From assembly GCA_019695455.1 (NCBI GenBank), contig JAEUAC010000171.1, positions 1-11,340 of the forward strand: 11,340 nt of DNA, given 5' to 3'. The translations under genes were made by a program, and so were the position numbers. Under the pieces are notes generated by a model. That model ran no database searches, was not told the origin of the DNA, and worked only from the letters and a program-made list of their open reading frames with translations. Positions 1 through 6,772 of the stretch are shown one piece after another (within the stretch, counting starts at the first letter, position 1; every line of letters begins with the position of its first letter). Origin of the DNA: Methylorubrum extorquens (GTDB lineage Bacteria; Pseudomonadota; Alphaproteobacteria; Rhizobiales; Beijerinckiaceae).

Positions 1-3000
1 GAGCGCCGGCAGGAACAGCAGCGTCAGCACGGTGCCGGCGATGATGCCGCCCATCATGGCGTAGGCCATCGGCCCCCAGAACACCTCGCGGGAGATCGGG
101 ATCAGGGCGAGGCTCGCGGCCGCGGCCGTCAGCATGATGGGCCGCATGCGGTGCTCGGTCGCCTCGACCACGGCGTCCCAGGCCGGCCGGCCCGCCCGCC
201 GCAGGTCGTCGATCTGCACGACCAGGATGACCGAGTTGCGGATCAGGATGCCGATCAGGGCGAGCACGCCGAGGATCGCGACGAAGCCCATCGGGGCGCC
301 GGCCGGCAGGAGCGCCGCGACCACGCCGATCAGGCCCAGCGGCGCCACCGCCACGACGATGGCGAGCCGGCTGAAGCTCTGCAGCTGCACCATCAGGATC
401 GTCGCCATGACGAAGAGCATCACGGGCACGATGGCGGCGATGGGGCCCTGCCCCTTCCCGCTCTCCTCCACGGCCCCCGCGATCTGCAGGCGGTAGCCCG
501 CCGGCAGCGTCTTGACGAAGGCGTCGATGGAGGGCTGGAGCGCGGTCACGACCGTCGCCGGCTGGGTCGCGTCCCGCACGCTGGCCCGCACCGTGATGGT
601 CGGGACGCGGTTGCGCCGCCAGACGACCGGCTGCTCGAGGTCGTAGCGGAAGGTCGCGATGGCGGCGAGCGGGACGGACTGGCCGTTGCGGCCGGGCAGC
701 TGCAGGTTCTGGAAGGTCGCGATGGAGCCGCGCTCGGCCTCGCGGGCGCGGCCGACCACGTCCACGAGGTAGATCGAATCCCGAACCTGGGTCACGGCGG
801 CGCCGCCCACGATGGAGTTCAGCGTCCGGGCGATGTCCTGCGAGGACACGCCGAGCTGGCGCGCCTTGTCCTGCAGCACGTCGACCTTCACGACCCGGGC
901 CGGCTCGTTCCAGTCGAAGATGACCTGCCCGATGCGCTGGTCCGCCGCCATGCGGCCGGCGAGATCCTGCGAGAGGCGCCGCAGCACCTGGATGTCGGGG
1001 CCGCCGAGCCGGTAGGCGACGGGCCGCCCCACGGGCGGGCCGAGATCCATGTTGTGGATGTAGACGTCGGTCCCGACGAAGTCGCGGCTCGCGACCTGCT
1101 GGAGCCGGGCGCGCACCCGCTCGCGCGCCTCTAGGCTCTTCGTCACGATGACCATCTGGCCGAAATAGGGGTTCGGCGGCTGGACGTCGAAGGACAGGAC
1201 GAAGCGCACCGCGCCCTGCCCGACATAGGACGACCAATGCGCGATGTCGGGATCGCCCCCGAGCTTCGTCTCGAAGCGGTCCATCTGCGACTTGGTCTCG
1301 GCGATCGACGCGTTCTGCGGCAGGCCCCAATCGACGATCAGCTCCGGCCGGTCGGACGAGGGGAAGAACTGCTGCTGGACGAAGCCCATCCCGTAGACGG
1401 AGAGCGCGAAGGTCGCGACCGTGGCGGCGATCGTCATCCAGCGCCAGCGCATGCAGAACCGGAGGACGCGCCCGAAGGCCCGCCCGAAGCGGCCCGGGCC
1501 GTGGCCCGCATGCTTCAGCGCGTTCGGCAGGATCGTGACGCCGAGGAGCGGTGTGAACAGGACGGCCACGATCCAGGACACGAGCAGCGAGACCGCGATC
1601 ACGACGAACAGCGTGTAGGTGAATTCGCCGGCGGCCGAGCCGTTCAGGCCGACCGGGATGAAGGACGCGACCGTGACGAGCGTCCCGGTCAGCATCGGGA
1701 AGGCGGTCGTCGTCCAGACGGCGGTCGCGGCCTTCGCCAGCGTGTCGCCGACCTCCAGGCGGGCCACCATCATCTCGACCGCGATCATGGCGTCGTCGAC
1801 GAGGAGCCCGAGCGCGATGATCAGCGCGCCGAGCGAGATGCGCTGGAGCGAGATGCCCCAGTACTGCATGACGACGAACGTGATCGCGAGCGTGAGCGGG
1901 ATCGAGATGGCGACCACGAGGCCCGCACGCACGCCGAGGCTGATGAAGCTCACGGCGAGCACGATCACGACGGCCTCCAGAAGCGCCGTCGTGAAGCCGC
2001 CCACGGCCTCCTCGACGATGGCGGGCTGGTCCGCCACCTGGTGGATGCCGACGCCGATCGGCAGCTCGCCCTCGATGCGCCGCATCTCGGCCTTCAGGGC
2101 CTCGCCGAAATGGAGGAGGTTCGCGGCCGGCTTCATGCCGATCGCGAGGCCGATCGCCGGCTGTCCGTTGTAGCGGAACAGGGGGCTCGGCGGGTCGACG
2201 TAGCCGCGCCGTACCGTCGCCACGTCCGAGAGGCGGAAGAAGCGGTCCGCGATGCGCAGGTTGATGGCCTTGAGGCTCTCCTCCGACGCGAAGGACCCGG
2301 ACACGCGCAGGCTGATCCGCTCCGGTCCCGCCTGCACGACGCCCGAGGGCGCGATGGCGTTCTGGGCCTGGAGCGTCGCGATGATCTGCTGCTGGTCGAG
2401 CCCGAGGGCGGCGATCTGGCGGGTGGAGAACTCGAGGTAGATCACCTCGTCCTGGGCGCCGACGAGCTGCACCTTGCCGACGTTCGGCACGGTCAGGACC
2501 TTCGCCCGCACGTCCTCGACGTAGTCGCGGAGCTGGCGCTGGGTGAGGCCGTCCGACGTGAACGCGTAGACGTTGCCGAAGACGTCGCCGAAATCGTCGT
2601 TGAAGGCGGGGCCGAGGACGCCGGACGGCAGGTCCGCCCGGATGTCGGAGACGATGTTGCGCGCCCGGACCCAGGTCGGCGCGACGTCGCGGGCCTTCGT
2701 GGTCTCCTTCAGGTTCAGGAAGATGGTCGTGTGGCCGGGCGACGTGATCGAGCGCGTGAAGTCCAGCGCCTCCAACTCCTCGAGCTTCTTCTCGATGCGC
2801 TCGGTGACCTGGCTGATCGTGTCCTCGACCGAGGCTCCCGGCCATTGCGCCGAGATCAGCATGGTCTTGATCGTGAAGTTCGGGTCCTCCTCGCGGCCGA
2901 GCTCGCGATAGGCCATCGCGCCGACCAGCATGAAGACGATCATGAAGTACCAGACGAGCGACCTGTGGTGCAGCGCCCAGTCGGAGAGGTTGAAGGTCTT

Positions 3001-3003
3001 CAT
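1..3003 (-). CDS. RND-family efflux pump, inner-membrane permease (C-terminus cut by window edge)
   Basis: This is a proton-driven exporter of the AcrB/HAE1 superfamily, the inner-membrane engine of a tripartite pump. The frame is open for 1001 codons from ATG at 3003 to the window edge, where it ends in LFLPAL, so only the last few tens of residues of the usual 1020-1050 are missing. It begins MKTFNLSDWALHHRSLVWYF, a short cytoplasmic start followed by TM1 (about residues 15-35). The TM4 proton-relay pair is seen as VDDAM at 402-406 (D403, D404), matching D407/D408 of AcrB. The TM10 signature is RNSVILVVQ near 922-930, with Arg922 where AcrB has Lys940. The pump ATG overlaps the upstream adaptor stop (ATGA), so the two are probably translationally coupled. 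The N-terminus and the two-adaptor context recall Pseudomonas TriC. Substrate cannot be read from sequence. The RND assignment is near certain; TriC-like is inference. Confidence 0.96.
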   Translation of the reverse strand, partial: MKTFNLSDWALHHRSLVWYFMIVFMLVGAMAYRELGREEDPNFTIKTMLISAQWPGASVEDTISQVTERIEKKLEELEALDFTRSITSPGHTTIFLNLKETTKARDVAPTWVRARNIVSDIRADLPSGVLGPAFNDDFGDVFGNVYAFTSDGLTQRQLRDYVEDVRAKVLTVPNVGKVQLVGAQDEVIYLEFSTRQIAALGLDQQQIIATLQAQNAIAPSGVVQAGPERISLRVSGSFASEESLKAINLRIADRFFRLSDVATVRRGYVDPPSPLFRYNGQPAIGLAIGMKPAANLLHFGEALKAEMRRIEGELPIGVGIHQVADQPAIVEEAVGGFTTALLEAVVIVLAVSFISLGVRAGLVVAISIPLTLAITFVVMQYWGISLQRISLGALIIALGLLVDDAMIAVEMMVARLEVGDTLAKAATAVWTTTAFPMLTGTLVTVASFIPVGLNGSAAGEFTYTLFVVIAVSLLVSWIVAVLFTPLLGVTILPNALKHAGHGPGRFGRAFGRVLRFCMRWRWMTIAATVATFALSVYGMGFVQQQFFPSSDRPELIVDWGLPQNASIAETKSQMDRFETKLGGDPDIAHWSSYVGQGAVRFVLSFDVQPPNPYFGQMVIVTKSLEARERVRARLQQVASRDFVGTDVYIHNMDLGPPVGRPVAYRLGGPDIQVLRRLSQDLAGRMAADQRIGQVIFDWNEPARVVKVDVLQDKARQLGVSSQDIARTLNSIVGGAAVTQVRDSIYLVDVVGRAREAERGSIATFQNLQLPGRNGQSVPLAAIATFRYDLEQPVVWRRNRVPTITVRASVRDATQPATVVTALQPSIDAFVKTLPAGYRLQIAGAVEESGKGQGPIAAIVPVMLFVMATILMVQLQSFSRLAIVVAVAPLGLIGVVAALLPAGAPMGFVAILGVLALIGILIRNSVILVVQIDDLRRAGRPAWDAVVEATEHRMRPIMLTAAAASLALIPISREVFWGPMAYAMMGGIIAGTVLTLLFLPAL

Positions 3004-4091
3004 CGCGCGGGCTGGTCCCCGATCCTGACGCTCTGCCCTGGCGAGAGGCTGTTCACGCCCGCCGTGACCACGCGCTCGCCCGCGGCCAGGCCCTCGAGCA
3101 CGACGCGCACGGAGGCGGGGTCGCCCTCGGCCAGTCGGACCGGGCGCTGCGAGACGGTCTTCGCCTCGGGATCGACCACCCAGACGACGTCGCGTCCGTC
3201 CTGCTTCAGGAGCGCGGAGGCGGGAAGCTCGATGACGGGGCGCGCCGGCTTGGTCAGCGTCGCCGTGATGGTCGTGCCGAGCCTGAAGACCTGGGGCGCG
3301 TCGACGAGCGTCGCCAGGACGCGCCGGGTCCGGGTGGTCGCGTCGGCCTGCGGCGCGATCTCGCGCACCTGGGCGGCGGCCCGCACGGTCGGATCGAGCT
3401 GCAGCGACACGTCGAACCCCGTGCCGGTCGAGAGCTCGCGCGCGACCTCCTCGGGCACGTCGAAGGCGGCCTCGCGGATCGTCGGCCGGGCGACGGTCGC
3501 GACCATCTGGCCGGCCGACACCACCTGCCCGACCTCCGCCCCGATCGCCGTCACCACCCCGTCGATGTCCGAGCGCAGCTCCGCGTAGCCGAGCTGCTCG
3601 CGCGCCTTGACGAGGTTCGCCTCCGCGCGCCGCAGGGCGGCGGCGCTCGCCTGCCGGCCCTGCTGGGCGGCCTCGTACTGGGCGGGCGTCGCGGTGTTCT
3701 GGTCGAGCAGCGTCCGCTGCCGGGACTCCACGCCGCTCGCATTGGCGAACTGCGCCTGGGCCGTGAACACGTCGGCCTCGGCGGAGCGGACCGCGAGCCC
3801 GAGCGAGATCGGATCGATGGCGGCGAGCCGCGCGCCCGCCTTCACCTGGTCGCCGACCTCGACGTCGCGGGCGACGAGCCGCCCGAGGATGCGGAAGCCG
3901 AGGCTGACCCGGTAGCGCGGCTCGACGGTGCCCGTGAAGCCGAGCACCTGGCTCGCGCGCGGCGCGACCACGGCGGAGAGGACGGGCCGGATCGGGGGCG
4001 GCGGCGCGGCCTTCTCCGAGCAGCCGGCGAGGAGCGCGGCCGCCGGGAGGACGGCCGTCGCCAGGATGGCGAGGGCGCGGCCGCGGCTCAT
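3000..4091 (-). CDS. RND efflux periplasmic adaptor (membrane-fusion lipoprotein), second of a tandem pair
   Basis: This 363-residue periplasmic adaptor bridges an RND pump to an outer-membrane TolC-type channel. The ATG at 4091 starts MSRGRALAILATAV, a lipoprotein signal peptide with lipobox LAGC and Cys24 as the predicted lipidated residue, so it should be anchored in the inner membrane facing the periplasm. A barrel-sandwich half motif (RILGRLVARDVEVGDQV) lies at about 67-83. An alpha-hairpin follows at about 95-160 and the second lipoyl half (GVVTAIGAEVGQVVSAGQM) after it. The hairpin tip carries R124, L128 and T135, which fits the R-x3-L-x6-S/T motif that AcrA-type adaptors use to contact TolC. 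Beta-barrel and membrane-proximal domains follow. The start overlaps the previous adaptor stop and the stop overlaps the pump start, both as ATGA. A longer open frame continues upstream but is antisense noise. The family is certain; the exact partner role is inferred. Confidence 0.95.
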   Translation of the reverse strand: MSRGRALAILATAVLPAAALLAGCSEKAAPPPPIRPVLSAVVAPRASQVLGFTGTVEPRYRVSLGFRILGRLVARDVEVGDQVKAGARLAAIDPISLGLAVRSAEADVFTAQAQFANASGVESRQRTLLDQNTATPAQYEAAQQGRQASAAALRRAEANLVKAREQLGYAELRSDIDGVVTAIGAEVGQVVSAGQMVATVARPTIREAAFDVPEEVARELSTGTGFDVSLQLDPTVRAAAQVREIAPQADATTRTRRVLATLVDAPQVFRLGTTITATLTKPARPVIELPASALLKQDGRDVVWVVDPEAKTVSQRPVRLAEGDPASVRVVLEGLAAGERVVTAGVNSLSPGQSVRIGDQPAR

Positions 4092-5194
4092 GGCGCGCGC
4101 CCCGTCGCGACGTTGACGCGCTCGCCCGGATGGAGGAGCTGGCCGCCGCGCGTCACGACGACCTGCCCGTCCGCGAGCCCGTCCCGCACGAGGAGGCGGC
4201 CGACCTCGTAGCCGGCGACCGTGACGGGGCGCAGCGCGACCGTCCCGTCGGCGGGGTCGACGACCCAGACGGCCGGCCGCCCGCCCGCCGAGGACAGGGC
4301 CGACCAGGGCAGCACGGCCGCGGGCTTCGCCTGGAGGCGCCCGGTCCCGACCACGGACGAGCCGAGCGTCATGCGGGCGGGCGGATCGAGGATCTCGAAC
4401 TTGACCCGCACGGTGCCGTTGGCGGGATCGACCGTCGGCGACACCTCGCGGATGCGGGCGGTCGCCGTGACGCTCGGGTCGGAGACGAGGGCGATCCGGA
4501 TCGTGTCGTCGCCGGGCTCGCCCGCGAGCAGCGATTCGTAGACGGAGAACACGGCGTCGCGCGGGCCGTCCTGGGCCAGCGTGAACACCGATTGCGCGGC
4601 CTGCACGACCTGGCCGGCCTCGACGTTGCGGGCCGTGATGATTCCCGCCGTGCCGGGCTTCAGCTCCGTCTGGCCGAGCTGGTCCTGGGCCGTGCCGAGC
4701 GCGGCGCGCGCGACGTCGAGCGCGCCCTGCGCGGCCCGGAACGCCTCCTCGGCCGCGTCCGCCTCCCGGCGCGTGGTGTAGCCCTGCCGGATCAGCGTCT
4801 TCTGCCGCTCGTTCGTGGAGGCGGCCTGGCTGAGCTGCGCCTCGGCGGCCTGGACGCCCGCCGCGGCCGCCTCCAGGTTGGCGCGCTGCTCCCGCGGATC
4901 GAGCGTCGCCAGCACCTGGTCGGCCGCGACCCGGTCCCCGACCTCCGCCCGACGCTCCACGACCCGGCCGCCGACCCTGAAGGAGAGCTCGCTCGTGACC
5001 CGCGCCATGACGTCGCCCGTGAGCACGATGTCGGTCGCGACGGGGCGGACGCGCACGGCCTCGGCGCCGACCTCGGTCGCGGCGCGGGGCGGCAGCCCCT
5101 CGTCGCGGCACCCGCCGACGGCGCCGGCCAGGATCAGCGCGAGCGCCGGACCCGGTCCCAGCCGTCGCGGCGACATCGCCCGCAGCCCCGCCAC
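4088..5194 (-). CDS. RND efflux periplasmic adaptor (membrane-fusion lipoprotein), first of a tandem pair
   Basis: This is a second adaptor (368 residues) in the same operon, clearly different in sequence from its neighbour. I chose the GTG at 5194 because a GGAGG lies 7 bases upstream and a promoter is well placed before it. An ATG six codons downstream (5176) is the alternative but has poor ribosome-binding context. In GTG numbering the N-terminus is a signal peptide ending VGGC, with Cys29 the likely lipidation site. The first barrel-sandwich half (FRVGGRVVERRAEVGDRV) is at about 72-89. The alpha-hairpin spans about 100-170 and the second lipoyl half (IITARNVEAGQVVQAAQ) follows. R130, L134 and T141 fit the TolC-contact motif R-x3-L-x6-S/T. 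As the first gene after the divergent promoter it leads the adaptor-adaptor-pump operon. The two-adaptor arrangement is like TriA and TriB, which are both needed by TriC in Pseudomonas aeruginosa. No outer-membrane channel gene is visible here. Confidence 0.94.
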   Translation of the reverse strand: MAGLRAMSPRRLGPGPALALILAGAVGGCRDEGLPPRAATEVGAEAVRVRPVATDIVLTGDVMARVTSELSFRVGGRVVERRAEVGDRVAADQVLATLDPREQRANLEAAAAGVQAAEAQLSQAASTNERQKTLIRQGYTTRREADAAEEAFRAAQGALDVARAALGTAQDQLGQTELKPGTAGIITARNVEAGQVVQAAQSVFTLAQDGPRDAVFSVYESLLAGEPGDDTIRIALVSDPSVTATARIREVSPTVDPANGTVRVKFEILDPPARMTLGSSVVGTGRLQAKPAAVLPWSALSSAGGRPAVWVVDPADGTVALRPVTVAGYEVGRLLVRDGLADGQVVVTRGGQLLHPGERVNVATGRAP

Positions 5195-5201
5195 TCGAAA
5201 G

Positions 5202-5206
5202 CCTCC
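5202..5206 (-). promoter_or_regulatory. Ribosome-binding site deciding the GTG start of the first adaptor
   Basis: GGAGG on the minus strand sits 7 bases before GTG at 5194. The downstream ATG at 5176 has no comparable site. This is the main reason for preferring the GTG start. Confidence 0.7.
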
Positions 5207-5224
5207 GTCCGTCGCCAGACCCGC

Positions 5225-5253
5225 TCCATATCGTTGACTAACCCGTCGGTCAA
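5225..5253 (-). promoter_or_regulatory. Sigma70-type promoter of the efflux operon
   Basis: On the minus strand, TTGACC (5253-5248) matches the -35 consensus at five of six bases. It is followed after exactly 17 bases by TATGGA (5230-5225), a four-of-six match to the -10. Transcription would begin near 5218, giving a leader of about 25 bases that contains the GGAGG site before GTG 5194. The 26-bp palindrome fills the spacer and part of the -35, so a bound repressor would block RNA polymerase. Predicted from sequence only. Confidence 0.65.
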
Positions 5254-5256
5254 CGA
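5231..5256. promoter_or_regulatory. Probable TetR-family operator (26-bp imperfect palindrome)
   Basis: The half-sites are TCGTTGACTAACC and, read on the other strand, TCGTTGACCGACG. They agree at 10 of 13 positions, with the outer eight bases (TCGTTGAC) perfect. The palindrome lies between the divergent efflux operon and tetR. It covers the spacer of the minus-strand promoter and the -35 region of a weaker plus-strand one. Length, symmetry and the TTGAC-type core are usual for AcrR/TetR repressor operators. The cognate binder is inferred to be the adjacent TetR protein; direct binding is unproven. Confidence 0.8.
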
Positions 5257-5263
5257 ATACGGA
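5234..5263 (+). promoter_or_regulatory. Possible weak promoter for the tetR gene
   Basis: TTGACT (5234-5239) is a good -35-like hexamer. The best -10 candidate is TACGGA (5258-5263) after 18 bases, only a three-of-six match. It mirrors the stronger minus-strand promoter across the same palindrome, so the regulator would repress its own gene. Transcription would start near 5270, about 27 bases before ATG 5297. Confidence 0.4.
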
Positions 5264-5296
5264 AAGCCGTTGCCCGCGGGCGGCCGGGATGCGGGG

Positions 5297-6355
5297 ATGT
5301 CGGGGATCAGGGCACGGCGGAAGGCGGAGCGGCCGGGCGAGATCCTGGAGGCCGCCTTCGAGGAATTCGTCCTGAACGGCTACGCCGCGACGCGGCTCGA
5401 CGACGTCGCCGCGCGGGCCGGCGTCACCAAGGGGACGGTGTACTTCTACTTCGAGAGCAAGGAGCGCGTCTTCGAGGCCGCCATCCAGGAGCTGACCCGC
5501 GAGCCCTTCGCGGAGCTGATGGCCGGCCAGGCGCCCTGGACGGACGATCTCGCGGCCGACCTGCGCGCGTTCCTGGAGCGGCTGCACGCGTTCTGCTCGA
5601 ACGACGCCCGCGCCCGCGAGACGCTGCGCCTCCTCATCGCGGAGGCGAGCCGGTTCCCGGCGCTCGTCGATCTCCATTTCGAGCAGTTCATGAAGCCCTG
5701 CCTCGACCGGCTGACCGCCCGGCTCGCGGCCGCCGCAGCGGCGGGCGAGATCCGCCCCCTGCCCGAGAAGGAGACGGCGGAGATCGTGCTCGGCCCGATG
5801 CTGGCCGTGAACATCCTGCGCCTCCTGTTCGAGGATCGCCGGCCGCTCCACCGGGAGCGCTTCTTCGAGACGCATCTGGCGATCCTGCTGGACGGGCTTC
5901 GGCCGGACGGGCCGCGGGCGCGCGGTCCGGCCGACGACCGGGATCCCGGCTGGTCCGAATGGCGCCCCGTTCCCGATCCGCGCCGCACGGACGTGCTCGT
6001 CGCCCCGTTCGGCACGGGCGCCTTCGATCTCCGCCTTTCGACGGGGGAGCCGCTGCTGGCGGGCGCCAGCCGGGCGGTCGCGTCCCGCCTGACCACGCTC
6101 CTGCCGCGGGAGATCAGGCCGATGCAGCGCAGTTCGACCTCCCGCCGCCGCTTCCTCGCCGACCATCTCGACCGGCTCGAGTACCGGACGCTCGCCTGCA
6201 CGGGCTACGCCGCGGCCTTCGAGGCCGTGACGGCGCTCGGGGACAAGGCCTACCGCTTCAGGCCCGAGCTCTCCCGCCCCCAGGCCGAGCCGCCGGACCC
6301 GACGCCTCCGGAGGCGGCCGGGACGGCGGGCGACGTCAGAGCAGGACGCGCGTGA
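5297..6355 (+). CDS. TetR-family transcriptional regulator with a long C-terminal extension
   Basis: This is the probable local repressor of the divergent efflux operon. The N-terminal TetR DNA-binding domain is plain at about residues 14-62: EILEAAFEEFVLNGYAATRL, then the helix-turn-helix DDVAARAGVTKGTVYFYFES (35-54) and KERVFEAAI. A normal all-helical ligand and dimerisation domain ends at about 203 (HLAILLDGLRP). The frame then continues to residue 352, where TetR proteins usually stop near 190-220. The extra part has a linker rich in Pro, Gly, Asp and Arg (204-230), a more ordered-looking segment (about 231-327, with GTGAFDLRL, then an Arg-rich SSTSRRRF and LEYRTLACTGYAAAFEAV), and a Pro-rich tail. 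Third positions in the extension stay G/C-rich, so it looks genuinely coded. I do not recognise it. The ATG at 5297 is chosen because it directly precedes the TetR domain; its ribosome-binding site is weak and an in-frame TTG at 5270 is possible. The 3' end overlaps cheY by 20 bp. Confidence 0.92.
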   Translation: MSGIRARRKAERPGEILEAAFEEFVLNGYAATRLDDVAARAGVTKGTVYFYFESKERVFEAAIQELTREPFAELMAGQAPWTDDLAADLRAFLERLHAFCSNDARARETLRLLIAEASRFPALVDLHFEQFMKPCLDRLTARLAAAAAAGEIRPLPEKETAEIVLGPMLAVNILRLLFEDRRPLHRERFFETHLAILLDGLRPDGPRARGPADDRDPGWSEWRPVPDPRRTDVLVAPFGTGAFDLRLSTGEPLLAGASRAVASRLTTLLPREIRPMQRSSTSRRRFLADHLDRLEYRTLACTGYAAAFEAVTALGDKAYRFRPELSRPQAEPPDPTPPEAAGTAGDVRAGRA

Positions 6356-6716
6356 GCCGGCGGTCGAGGTCCTCGGCCTTGTAGGGCTTGCCGATATACT
6401 GGTTCGCGCCGAGCTCGAAGGCCTGGTTCATCTTCTCGGACGAGCGCTCCGAGGTCGTCATGATGACCTTGATGACGTTCAGCTCGGGCACGCTGCGCAG
6501 GAGCTTCAGCAGGTCGATGCCGCTCATCCCCTCGAGGTTCCAGTCGAGGAGCAGGACGTCGTATTTCTGGCTCTGCATTTTGGAGAGCGCGACCTGGGCG
6601 CTCTCGGCCTCGTCCACGTTCTTGTAGTTCAGCTGGTGCAGATACAGGATCGCGAGACCCCGCATGGATTTCTGGTCGTCGACGACCAGGATCCGCACCT
6701 CGTCCTTCGGCTTCAT
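6336..6716 (-). CDS. cheY: Single-domain chemotaxis response regulator CheY
   Basis: This 126-residue receiver domain has no output domain, so it is a diffusible CheY-type messenger. The acidic pair is D13-D14 (VVDDQKSM), and the phospho-acceptor is D58 in VLLLDWNLEGMSG. The switch Thr is T87 or T88 in IMTTSE, the aromatic is Y107, and the invariant Lys is K110 before Pro111 (IGKP). All landmarks of an active receiver are therefore present. When phosphorylated by CheA it would bind the flagellar motor switch, or act as a phosphate sink; alphaproteobacteria often have several CheYs with divided roles and this copy cannot be assigned. A GAGGA lies 8 bases before ATG 6716. It is the last gene of the che run, 56 bp after the CheT-like gene, and its end overlaps the convergent tetR end by 20 bp. 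Confidence 0.95.
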   Translation of the reverse strand: MKPKDEVRILVVDDQKSMRGLAILYLHQLNYKNVDEAESAQVALSKMQSQKYDVLLLDWNLEGMSGIDLLKLLRSVPELNVIKVIMTTSERSSEKMNQAFELGANQYIGKPYKAEDLDRRLTRVLL

Positions 6717-6747
6717 GACGTCGGTCCTCGCAGGCGAAGGGCGGTCG

Positions 6748-6764
6748 CGGCGCCGGGGGCGCCG
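6748..6764. repeat. GC-only hairpin in the gap before cheY
   Basis: CGGCGCC (6748-6754) and GGCGCCG (6758-6764) form a perfect 7-bp stem with a 3-base loop. It lies in the only sizeable gap (6717-6772) of the che operon, just after the CheT-like stop. There is no T-run on either strand, so it is not a standard intrinsic terminator. It could stabilise or process the upstream message, or tune cheY expression. It could also be chance in GC-rich DNA. Confidence 0.45.
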
Positions 6765-6772
6765 GGCCGCGA

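Noticed and set aside
1237..3588. Plus-strand open frame of 783 codons opposite the RND pump, and the similar plus-strand frame at 151-1134.
   Set aside because: The translations are low-complexity runs of Arg, Asp, Glu, His and Gly, typical of the antisense of GC-rich genes. The minus strand codes a clear RND pump with all its motifs.
4130..5296. The tetR frame stays open about 1.1 kb upstream of ATG 5297, suggesting a 741-residue protein.
   Set aside because: That part is antisense to the first adaptor, whose signal peptide, hairpin and lipoyl motifs are unmistakable. The real TetR domain starts just after ATG 5297.
5195..6166. Minus-strand open frame continuing upstream of the first adaptor through the tetR gene.
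   Set aside because: It is antisense to TetR. A ribosome-binding site, promoter and lipoprotein signal peptide place the adaptor start at 5194 or 5176.
6303..6316. Perfect 14-bp palindrome CGCCTCCGGAGGCG near the tetR 3' end as a bidirectional terminator.
   Set aside because: It lies within tetR coding sequence, has no natural loop and no T-run on either side. In about 70% GC DNA such palindromes arise by chance.
6748..6764. Hairpin before cheY as an intrinsic terminator.
   Set aside because: The stem is good but there is no U-tract on either strand, so it is listed only as a hairpin of unknown role.
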